This document shows, in pieces, positions 32,941 to 41,975 of a stretch of DNA of 64,000 bases (its first letter is position 1; each line of letters begins with the position of its first letter). Under the pieces are notes generated by a model that worked only from the letters and a program-made list of their open reading frames with translations, was not told where the DNA came from and ran no database searches. The position numbers and the translations under genes were made by a program. The stretch is from Leptasterias polaris. Lineage: Eukaryota > Echinodermata > Asteroidea > Forcipulatida > Asteriidae. Where the stretch lies: positions 5,811,501-5,875,500 of the forward strand of contig JAZGTN010000025.1 of the NCBI GenBank assembly GCA_037783415.1, written 5' to 3'.

Positions 32941-33925
32941 TTTAATAATAATAATAATAATAAAAAGCATTTATATAGCGCCAAAATCCGCCTAAAAAGA
33001 CGCTCAAGGCGCTGTACATATAAAAAGATATAAAACAAGCCAATAAATAAACCGACAAATATACTACTTAAAATACAACAAAAGGTGTTAAAAAGAAGCG
33101 CTAAAGAGGGGAGAGGTTTCCAGCACATGCACCCTCAGCCAGATCCTCAGCATTTGGCCATAACAAATTATTTAAAACATAACAGTGGTAATGCACAAAG
33201 AACCAGTAATAAACTGATTGCATGACGAAGCCAGGGTAATTGACTGAAACAAGTATTAATTAATGGTAAATAAATGAGTCTTAAGTGTTCTCTTGAACTG
33301 GTTAGTGGAGCCCGCTGAAATGATGTGTGAAGGAAGGTTGTTCCAGAGGGATGCAGCAGAAAATTGAAAAGCACGAGTACCCCATGAGCGGCGGGCGCGA
33401 GGGACGATAAGTTTAATAGATTGTGAAGACCGCAGATTCCGTGTTGGTATGTGGCTCGGTAAGGCATCAATGAGGTACGCTGGTGCTCTTCCACTAAGTG
33501 TATGAAAAGCCAGCAGCAAAACCTTGAAAATTATGCGTTTACACACGGGCAGCCAATGAAGGGACTTTAGAACTGGACTGATGTGATCGTATCGCTTGGT
33601 TAACGTCACCAATCGAGCTGCAGCATTCTGTAGTCGCTGGAGCCTGTTAAGTTGGTATTGCGGGATGTTGTGAAGGAGGGAATTGCAAAAATCCAGTCGG
33701 GATTAAATCAATGCATGCACAAGTTGTTCAGTTGCTGTACGGTTCAAATATTTGCGAATAAATCCAAGATTTCGCAGGTGAAACCTTACTGACTTGGAAA
33801 TGCTGGAGATATGGTCGTTGAATGTTAGCTGAGAATCAAAAATTACACCAAGGTTACGGCATGTCAACGAGGGGGTAATGTTTGCAGATCCTATTCGTAT
33901 TGATGGGATGGTGATTTTATTGAGA
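32941..33925 (-). mobile_element. LINE (CR1/L2-like) 3' half, minus strand
   Basis: A non-LTR retrotransposon 3' portion. The 3' end is an (AAT)n-type tail at 32943-32962 on the plus strand followed by TTTATATAGCGCCAAAATCC and CTCAAGGCGCTGTACAT, a GCGCC/GGCGC pair that I recall at CR1/L2-type LINE 3' ends. ORF2 occupies 33256-33922 and the rest is 3' UTR. The 5' end is lost near 33925, where AT-rich TATATATATT sequence takes over. Confidence 0.8.
33256..33922 (-). pseudogene. LINE ORF2 fragment with one in-frame stop
   Basis: Read on the minus strand from 33922: SLTCRNLGVIFDSQLTFNDH (the LGV-D-LTF-H block after the palm), FIRKYLNRTATEQLVHALI, then a TAA stop at 33705-33703, then without frame change SRLDFCNSLLHNIP, LQRLQNAAARLV, LKSLHWLPVCKRIIFKV, a FHTLSGRAPAYL block, SLWNNLPSH and FKRTLKTHLF. 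These are the standard C-terminal landmarks of CR1/L2 ORF2. One point mutation separates the two parts, so it is a lightly damaged pseudogene. Catalytic residues lie upstream of the truncation. Relative of the smaller scraps at 36100-36365 and 63126-63309. Confidence 0.88.
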
Positions 33926-34711
33926 TAAAATATATATATTATAGATATTACAGATATATTATCCTGTATACAAAGATGTTGAAATAATATCATAATATTA
34001 TTAATAAATAAGTATGTTATAATAATATTGCACGTTTTACATACGAAGAACAGTGGACAGAATGTGGCAAGTGAGGAATAACAACTGTTTGAAGAAATTT
34101 GAAACAATACATATACCAGGTAAACTATGCAATTACATTATTGTTCCCATTTGTTCTATTGAGTGAATACCTGTTGCGCATTTCATTTTGCTTTAGGCCT
34201 CTCTACGTCAACCTGGAAACATGTGAGCATTAGCCAATTCAACAAACTGACAAAAAAAACCGGCAGAACTCAACTGTTCCCACCGGTTTCCCCCTCCCCT
34301 ATCACCACCACCACCACGGTGGTGCACCACCACTCACCAATGATTTTTGTTTATGACCGTGTTCAAAAACAAGTATCAAGTGGTCGAGGGCATTGTTATC
34401 AATGTTGTTTTCTCCTATACGTAAACACATTCAAACCAACACATTGGGAGGCCCACGCCAACTACCTCCACAGAGCTAACTCACCACAACATACCCATTA
34501 CACATTATGGAAAATGTAAACCCAAAACAACTAATCACAGTTAACGTTTGAAAACAGGTTTCTGGGCCGATGGATCGTGACAGGTTTTATTAATAATACG
34601 AAACGTCGGTGCCGCAAGGTCTGTTTGTATTTACTTTCTTTTAAAAAAAGGTAGGCCAGCAGCCTTACCACTCATTTCCAAAATTGCCAGTTTTTTTGTC
34701 ACTGCACGGGT

Positions 34712-34744
34712 ATAAACGGTGAATAGCTTCTATTCACCGTTTAT
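34712..34744. repeat. Perfect 15-bp hairpin with 3-base loop
   Basis: ATAAACGGTGAATAG is followed by CTT and then its exact complement CTATTCACCGTTTAT. A similar sequence elsewhere in the window was not noticed. It may be part of a larger unrecognised foldback, since GC-richer sequence follows. Confidence 0.8.
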
Positions 34745-35442
34745 CAAATTTTCCGCTCGGGAAAGCACCGCAACGAGAACAACGCAGTATTTTTTTTTCT
34801 TTTTTTTTCGCTATTCAGTTCATTTCGTGAAGGAGCTGCCGTGCTCTTGTCATTGTTGATATTTTCATTGATCCGTTTCTACCCGCCAAATTTGGCGTAA
34901 CTTAGCAACGGTAAACACACCAGGGAGAAGAAACCTGAGTAGTCTGGTTCCGTTCCTTATCGGTTACACGTATCACACACCAGACCATTATTTTGTGTCT
35001 CATCTATAATCAACATGGCAATAACATCTCTCTCTAAATGAAGATCCATCGTCGACGGGGTTTTAGTTAACTTGATTTCCATTTTCAGGAGTCGCGCAAA
35101 TATGTTTCTGCCGGTTTTCCTCAACACTGTCATTGACACTCTAAATTGAATTTATTGAGCACTCTCAGACATTTCGCTATTTTGTTCACTGTTGTGGCTT
35201 GTTTTACATGTAACGTTGACTGGAAACCATTGTAGGGCTACGTGTTATAATGAACGGAGTTAAAATGATCACTCATCATTTTGCTCTGACTTTGTAGGAA
35301 ATGTAAAATAACTGACCTGGTTTGTGTAGCTGAATGTAATATCGAATACTTGTTAATAGAGTTGCTTCCTCAAACGAAGATGCATCTATCATAGTTTACT
35401 CCGAGATTAAGTCATGGAATAACGGTACTCCAGATTAAAGGG

Positions 35443-35477
35443 AAAACAAACAAACAAACAAACAAACAAACAAACAA
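35443..35477 (+). repeat. (CAAA)n microsatellite
   Basis: About nine tandem CAAA units, then CAATAAAC. Confidence 0.95.
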
Positions 35478-36099
35478 TAAACACTTTATTTTTGGAGTCA
35501 TACATAAAGAATTATCCACTTTATAACAACGGCTTCCAAAATTACGATTCAGAATAAGTAAAAACTGAACTTGTGCAACATTTTTAAGTTTAAGAGGTAA
35601 ATGGTAATACAGTTCATATTAACGATCCCCTATTGGGAGACAGTGGTTGCGAGTTTTACACCGGGAGTTTGTGGCTGTGACCGGGAGTTTGATGCTAAGT
35701 ATGATGTTATATCATCTTGAACCACGCCCACAAAGACAAGAACCTTTTCGGCAAAAATTGTTTATTTATAAATGTTCACAGGATATTAGCGTCGAACTCG
35801 CATGTCAGAAAAAGGGGCTTAAAGACCTTGATATAAATTGCAAAAAGATTGTCTTCTCACGGTGAAAATGAAGAAATGGGTCACGTTAACCACATCAGCT
35901 TATCAACCTTGGAACCAAGGTGGCAAAGAATTCAGCATGCATGCACAGCCTATGCGACTGCAAAATTACAATGCCTTTATTATTACCATGACAGCACCCT
36001 TTCCAAGAAATTAAACAGCAATTTAACGTGGGCACGTATGACAATAAGCAAACAGGTTTCAAGCCTCTGCCGTTTGACAAATATACAGTTATAGGAAAC

Positions 36100-36365
36100 G
36101 TCAAGAGAATCAAAAGACCATGACAAGGATACTTATCATCATGCTGCCAGAGCTTTAGACCTTTCACATCATATGACAATCTTCTTGTATTTGGTGCTAC
36201 GTCATATGAATTGGACAGAGTTCAAAAATTACAACATAGTGCAGCTCGTTTGGTATGTTCCACACCATTGCGGAAACATTATCCCATCACTCAGGGAACT
36301 TCATTGGCAACCGATTTAGAGAACGGATTCATTTTAAATTTGCTCTTTTGTTTACAAATACTTGA
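36100..36365 (+). pseudogene. LINE ORF2 scrap, plus strand
   Basis: Translating the plus strand gives HHAARALD, a frame change, then FGATSYELDRVQKLQHSAARLVCSTPLRKHYPIT, another frame change, then LRELHWQPI and an RIHFKFALF segment. These match the ARALVHS / LQ-AARLV / LHWLPI-RI-FK landmarks of CR1/L2-type ORF2, as in the insert at 33256-33922. At least two frameshifts and a stop (TAG after the LHWQPI block) show an older insert. Boundaries are approximate. Confidence 0.75.
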
Positions 36366-36378
36366 ACTTCTAAATATT

Positions 36379-36477
36379 TTCCCGTGAAATACGCTTCACG
36401 TAAGCGCGGAATTCCCTGCTTCCGTAAGCACCGATTCTTTGCTTACGGTAAGCAGAGCCATGAAATTGGGCCCCGGT
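36379..36477. repeat. Repeat fragment with GTAAGC inverted units
   Basis: Three nearby partial palindromes: CGCTTCACGTAAGCG, TGCTTCCGTAAGCA and GCTTACGGTAAGC, ending in TGAAATTGGGCCCCGG. I recall a GGGCCC-AATTTCAT terminus in a common marine-invertebrate repeat, without having searched. Probably one end of a MITE. Confidence 0.5.
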
Positions 36478-37774
36478 GTGTCCCTAGCCGATTACTTTAA
36501 CTGTGAATGATGCACCATCGCTACCACTTTATCCACTCCCGAGTCCTTCCAACAAATAGAGACCACAGTTGAGGACTTATCGATCTACGGTATTATATGA
36601 GTGTCTCGTTGATACAGCTGGTACTCAACTCGTAGAATGGTCTACATGGTACTCGCGGGAAAATGTGTGATCGTACACATACACATGACGCTAAGGTAGA
36701 CAATCTATACAGGGCCCCTGGTTTTTTGTTGGAGTATACTTCAAAGTTTACAAGGCAAATGTTGAGCTTTTTCTGTCATGTTAAATCAATACACGGTAAG
36801 GTACAAGTGGTAAATACTTTGTAAGTCTCAAGCGTAAATACTTCAATTTCAAAGTATGATTCTGTTTCTTTCTCACTCGATTAGGCAAACAATTGTCGAA
36901 TACTATGGATTTTACCCTCAAGAAAAGTATAAGACCTCGAAATGTTGATAGGCTGGCTGGGATAAAATGGGGAAATTGTTTCGGGTTTATTTCGAATTTA
37001 GCAACTAAAACGGGGTATTTCAGACAAAAATGGTGTTTCTTGCGTAAAACGTAAAACAGTGAGCTTTCAAAACAAAACTGGCAAGTTTGTGTTCTCCTTA
37101 TCAATGAAAAACGCATACTTTGCCTGAAGATGACCTAATCTATAATATCTGTAACATTATACGATGATTAAATCCGTATCGATAGAACGTATCTGGCCCT
37201 GATGTAAGCCGTTGGGATTCTCAAGGGTCACTCACACACTTTTCAGTTTGTATAGAGACTGATTGTAATGAGTCGTCGATCCCGGCGCCGCAAGATACCA
37301 GGATACTATTAATCAGTATTAAGGACACCATTGTGAATCGGCAAATACACCCAAAGCAACAGCTCGGCATGGGAAGGCGAATAAAGTTAGCACATTCACC
37401 GCCTCCAGCCGTTGACGCTCATCAATCAATGTCCACGGAAGATATTAAACACATTCTCACTGAGGGGCAATTTGTTTAGGTAAACATTCTTTCCAACATC
37501 ACTATGGATAATTAACGAATGCACTTCTCATTAAACATGGAACTTTAATTAGGAGAGAGTGCGGAGTCACCCAAGCTGGGCTTGCTCATACAAGACAGTT
37601 TGATCAACTGCAACTGGTGGCTTGTCGACTTTGGTTATCCTTTCAGGTTGATGAGGTTTACACTTATTTCAAACATTCACTTTTGGGGGAACTTTGATGT
37701 CTGTGTAAATGTCAACCTAACCCTAACCGGGGTCTGACAGAGATGGTCACTCACCCGATCAAGGTAAAATTGAT
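36478..37774. other. No gene recognised
   Basis: Unassigned. The 111-codon minus-strand frame at 36781-37116 lacks any domain. 37200-37450 is more GC-balanced; no splice-bounded frame seen. Confidence 0.4.
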
Positions 37775-37990
37775 GCAGGGTGTCATGTCTGAGCGGTTTG
37801 GAGCATATAATAGAAAATATCAAGTTATGGGGGTTAATTCATCGGGGTGTGGGTTTGAATACCGGTCCTGACACTTGTGTCCTTTAGCAAGATGCTTTCA
37901 TTGATTCTCTTCACCCAGGGGTACAAATGGGTATTCCTGCGAGGGTAGAGGATGATATACTGCACCAACTATATATGTACGTGCGGGGTT
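37775..37990 (+). mobile_element. tRNA-derived SINE, plus strand
   Basis: Head: TGTCTGAGCGGTTTGGAGC (A-box region, Leu/Ser-like) and GTGGGTTTGAATACCGGTC (B box, with TTTGAATAC for TTCGAATCC). It is followed by CTGACACTTGTGTCC, TTTAGCAAGATGCTTTCA, CACCCAGGGGTACAAATG and GCGAGGGTAGAGG, a body I recall from marine-invertebrate SINEs. The head is shared with the family at 26345 and 41680, the body differs, so the two families share a promoter module. Confidence 0.75.
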
Positions 37991-38246
37991 GTAGTGTATT
38001 TAACACTCTATTAATAGACACCCAAAATAATTTCTTCAACACTTTCACTTCGGGTTATGTAGGCCCTACTAAATGTTTCTCATTCTGAACAAACAAAAAA
38101 AAGGATGAACAATTTTTTGTTGACAAAATATATAAAGCAAATTTCAAAAAGTCTTAAAACAACTAATTATGCCCCCAAATACTCAAATCATTATTAACAT
38201 CAATTATTTCATTAAATTGATTGCAAATGAGAAAATAGAATTAGCT

Positions 38247-39091
38247 GTTGCAAACTGCTTACCAACCAAAAGGACCTGTAGTATAAATGCAAAAAATTAG
38301 TTAGTGGCCTGACGTTTCGACCCTAGCAGAGTCTTTCTCGAAGGCTAAATGACAAGACAACACACATACGTGCATACAAGGCTGACAAGAGCAGTCAAGT
38401 GGAAATACATGAATAGAGAGAGTGGAGAGAGAAAAACATAAAGCATTCAGAAAAAGCAGTGGGTAGCAGAGATTATGGAGACAAAGGGGGGGGTTGGAGG
38501 GAAGGGGATGGCTTGACCACAAGAAGTTGGAAACACAAAGGACAAAATGGAAGGTTGGAAGAAAAGTAAATAATTAGTTAATAGGGCAGACTAAAAATAT
38601 GGAAATCTGTGTGGGAAAGGGAGAAGGCAAAGACAAAATAAAAGGTTTTTAGTCATTTCCTTCTTGGATGTTCAAACCATGGGGCTGAGTGGTCTTTATG
38701 CACCTTATCCACAATTTCTCCCTACTCAGACGGACAGTCTCTCTCTGCAGTTACCTAGTGCCTCAATGCCCTGTAAATTCATGTCAAAAATGGAGTGGTT
38801 AGGAAGATTGAAGTGGTGTGGGGTCCTACAGGTGTATCCAGCTTTCGGGTGTTGACTGTGGATCTGTGGCCGTAGAAACGCCTCTTCAGTGTAGTTCTTG
38901 TTTCACCTATATTGAACACCACAAACTGCAAGATATTATATAGATTAGATTAGTTGTGGTGCAGGTGACATGGCCCCTCTTGTCTTATGGGTGGTACCAC
39001 CGGTATGGCTGGTAAAGGAGTCTGATTCCCTGATGTGTTGTCTACAAACGATGTAAGGGTCGAAACGTCAGGCCACTAACTAATTTTTTGC
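38247..39091 (-). mobile_element. Penelope-like element remnant with inverted terminal repeats
   Basis: A retroelement remnant in minus orientation. Perfect 36-bp inverted repeats mark 38289-38324 and 39056-39091, with core TTAGTTAGTGGCCTGACGTT. Between them lies a decayed GIY-YIG endonuclease (38650-38930), typical of Penelope-like elements, but no reverse transcriptase, so the element is internally or 5' truncated. The 13862 and 40845 copies show that element sequence reaches at least 38247, since GCAAACTGCTTACC and ACCAAAAGG precede the terminus in both 38.2 and 40.8 kb copies. Inverted or partial terminal pseudo-LTRs are known for this class. Confidence 0.8.
38650..38930 (-). pseudogene. 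GIY-YIG endonuclease domain, Penelope type, frameshifted
   Basis: Minus-strand translation gives NIGETRTTLKRRFYGHRST and RKLDTPVGPH, then after a shift HFNLPNHSIFDMNLQGIEAL and CRERL, then after a second shift RLSREKLWIRCIKTTQPHGL and NIQE. The GET-LK-RF-GHRS block carries the conserved Arg helix of the GIY-YIG fold, and SREKLWI carries the catalytic-type Glu. HFNLPNHS and GLNIQE are familiar from Penelope-like proteins. In the native element the domain follows the reverse transcriptase and nicks target DNA. Two frameshifts rule out a working protein. The GVQY-type start region is changed to GVQYR and a nearby stop. Confidence 0.85.
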
Positions 39092-39775
39092 GTTTTTTAA
39101 ATTGATTGCAATCAAACAACGTTGATTTTTTTTCTGCAATGTTCTGTCACAAAAAGACCAACCAATGCACACTCGTGTCGCCACTCTTACGGTTGCATTA
39201 GGCCTGAATAAGTGATCGCCAAACAGCTTTAAAACGAAAGTGAAAGAGACCGCATTGAGGAGGCTGACACGTTGCACAAGCACTTGATCAAATCCAAGCT
39301 CCCATGCCCTGAAAAAATATCTTACCACTCAGCTCACGGAACAGGAATGTCACCTGGCCAACCACGAATAAAAGGTGAATTTTGAAGTAGGTAAAGGTTG
39401 CAGAAACCGCATTGGATGGTGTCAATATGTACACTCCATTACGGTTTGAGGTGAAGTTCCCCAAAATGAAAGTACAGAAGCAGCCTGCTTTTACAGACAG
39501 CTCTCCAACTTCTTCAGTAACTCTGTCTTTTATTGTTGCTTGTTTTATGTAAGAGTTATTGGTGACCTCCCATTGTCCTTTTGGTTCACGAACGATGCTG
39601 TCTGCATCTCGCAGCTTTGTTTCTTTCCCCTTAATGACTGCTTCTGCACACCAGAGTGTACCTGTTCAAGTGCGTTGTGTTGTGTTGTCATCTAGCCTTT
39701 GATTCAGCCGTCATTTCATTATATCAAATAAAGTAACCACAAGGGAAACTGACTGGGTAAACTTTTAATGATTTC
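39092..39775. other. No gene recognised
   Basis: Unassigned sequence between the Penelope-like remnant and the SINE fragment. Confidence 0.4.
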
Positions 39776-39831
39776 TGGGCTAAACAAAGAAAAAATTACT
39801 AGAGCGGGATTTGAACCAACGACCTCCGGAT
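39776..39831 (-). mobile_element. SINE family 1, copy 2 (3' fragment)
   Basis: Shares GGGCTAAACAAAGAAAAAAT, ACTAGAGCGGGATTTGAACC and AACGACCTCCGGAT with the copies at 15152 and 52155. It stops after the B-box and anticodon-arm part and runs into T- and G-rich simple sequence at 39840-39930. Confidence 0.75.
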
Positions 39832-39941
39832 TACTTGTATTATTTTTTTTGGGGGGGGGGTAGTTTTGGGGTTTTTGGGGTTTGTTTTTTGGGTTTTTTT
39901 TTATTTTTTTTTTTTTTTTGGGGGGGGGGCATTTACATCTG

Positions 39942-39972
39942 AGGTCCTTTTGGTTGGTAAGCAGTTTGCAAC
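39942..39972 (+). repeat. 31-bp inverted copy of 38247-38277
   Basis: AGGTCCTTTTGGTTGGTAAG and the following 11 bases are the exact reverse complement of 38247-38277, just outside the left Penelope-like terminus. This is a further element end in opposite orientation 1.7 kb away. Confidence 0.8.
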
Positions 39973-40844
39973 TGCTGATTTTAATTTTTCAACATTGACA
40001 GACTTATGTTCCAGCAGCAGTGACCTCACTACGCTGGCAGTTTGCACGTAATTTATCACAAAAAACACAAACCACGAGCTCTCGCCATTTTGAAAAATCA
40101 ATAAATAAATACATAAATGAATAAGTCAAAATAAAAACTGTACATATACAAAATAAACTCCACACAGCAATGGACCCCGCAGGCATTTCTGTAAAAAACG
40201 GACCCACACCAATATGTATTTAATAGGCTATCATTTTCTGGAAAACCAATTTCAACTAAAGAATAAAGAAAAAAAAAGAAAAAATGTAGTTCAGAGATAA
40301 ACAATTAGGTCTCATCAGCGATCCTGACCATATCTATGTTTATACGTTCACCAAACAATACATCCGAACTAGAGTCCTCTGGACTTTAACTTGGGTATAT
40401 TAAATATTATGTCGAAGTCCTCGGTTTTTTTATTATAATTTAGTTATATATATTTGTTTTTTAAGCAATGCAATGAAAAAGAAAATAAACACAACTTGAA
40501 CACGTCCATCACATTTTCTAAGGCACAAAGTTCATAATACACAATTGGCACAAAGTTCATAAAACACAATTGGCACAAAGCGTGTAAATTCAACATGTGT
40601 TGTCAACAGTTATTGTATTTGCGTCTGGACTTCGCTATAAGAACAACCAAAAGAGCATTAACTATTCAGCTTGTTATATTTAAATATCAAATGAGCTGAA
40701 GTGAACACTTTCACTTGTATAGCTTACTAAATGCTATAGAAAAAACCATTATTTGCTATTCATAATATAGCGTTTCAGTAAGCTCCCAAAAGAAATCAGT
40801 CTAAATGTTTTGCTGTGAAAAATAAAGTTGTTGTTGCAAACTTC

Positions 40845-40930
40845 TTACCGACCAAAAGGAAAATAAGATCCACATGTATTACTAAATCGCCTGACGTTTC
40901 AACCATACCAGAGTCATTTGCATTTAATTT
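40845..40930 (-). mobile_element. Penelope-like terminal fragment, copy 3
   Basis: Contains GCAAACTTCTTACCGACC and CGCCTGACGTTTCAACCATA then CAGAGTCATTTGC, in the same order as 38250-38345 but more diverged. No internal element sequence follows. Confidence 0.7.
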
Positions 40931-41679
40931 TCAAACTAAATCTGGTTGTGAATCCAGTTACTCTTAAAAAAAGAGAGCTTAACTAGCCAAGAACCGAATT
41001 GAGAGAGAACACAAGAAATGAAGTTTGCCTTTTTGTAAATAGTTTGCTATGCGTAAAATCGCTCTCTATAAAACGTACTAAAATGCCATATTTCAGAAAA
41101 TTAATTATTATAGCCTCGTTATTGTTATACACAAATCGCTAGCTCAACACAGCTGTCTAGTTTGAACACAGCTGTCTAGTTTGAAGTTCTATATTTATTT
41201 GTATCTCTAAAAATACCAGCCACTCAACTGAGCATTCATATATTCACCTACGAAAGTAATGCCACTAATTTAAAACGAATATTGCAGACAGTCGCAAATT
41301 GTAGCAACAGATGTTTAACTAACACCACAATAATTTTGTCTGCGCAAAATTTGATTTCAACTGTTCATAGTTTTGATGCGACCGTTTGGAATTATACAAG
41401 ACATGTTATTTACTGATTTATTTTTAAACATTAAAATTGTATTCAAAAATCAAACAGCCACACAAGTCACCACAAGTTCCGTTCGCTATCTCTGTACACT
41501 TGGGAAATCACAGTCGAAGACACAAAACTGTAAAATGGGATAAACTCTCAGCGTAGCAATTGTATGCGTACCTTAGAATATCATTCTGTTTGTCAAACCA
41601 AGGTTTTTCACTTTTGTTTTTAGTTTTTTTGGTCCGAAGGGAAAAATTTTCCTCTTTTAAAACAAAAAAATCTTAAACT
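40931..41679. other. No gene recognised; one small tandem duplication
   Basis: AT-rich. A 19-bp unit, AACACAGCTGTCTAGTTTG, is repeated twice head-to-tail at 41146-41183. A related kind of small duplication (26-bp unit with GGCACAAAGTTCATAA) lies at 40522-40573 in the preceding stretch. Confidence 0.5.
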
Positions 41680-41975
41680 ATAGTATATATTTCTGGTAAT
41701 GAAACCAAGGATGCCTCATAAGTGAACTTTATCACTCTAGCTCTCAAGCCTGAGGAAACGTGTAAACAAGGGTGCTTGCTGTGAACAAGAAACTCCGGGG
41801 TGGACCCGTACTCTTCCAAAGCAAGTGTTCGGTGTTCTTTTAAGTGCGCTACACAATTCAAACACACAAGGGTCAAGGGACATATCAGTTACAAAGTATC
41901 TTGCTCAATGACACAAGTGCCACGACGGGGACTCGAACCCACACTATGCTGACCAGACACATTCGAGTTTAATTC
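41680..41975 (-). mobile_element. tRNA-derived SINE, family 2, near-complete
   Basis: On the minus strand the tRNA-like head lies at about 41915-41965, with B box GTGGGTTCGAGTCCCCGTCG, followed by TGGCACTTGTGTCATTGAGC and then the body with GTGTTCGGTGTTC, CCGGAGTTTCTTG, GCAAGCACCCTTG and GTTTCCTCAGGCTTGAGAGC. The body matches 32752-32937. The A-box half of the head is decayed. About 290 bp, the best copy of this family here. Confidence 0.75.

Larger units (their letters stand above)
33926..36095. other. No gene recognised; CAAA repeat and a hairpin
   Basis: Contains the hairpin at 34712-34744, a (CAAA)n run at 35443-35477 and several 60-118-codon frames without domains, including one at 34957-35139 (minus) with protein-like composition but no homologue known to me. 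Confidence 0.4.

Noticed and set aside
34957..35139. 60-codon minus-strand frame with protein-like composition
   Set aside because: Too short, no domain, and it sits near a hairpin that may be part of a repeat.
38301..38522. 73-codon minus-strand frame with relative at 13874-14176
   Set aside because: The similarity is at DNA level in the Penelope-like terminus; the peptides differ by shifts outside the shared end.
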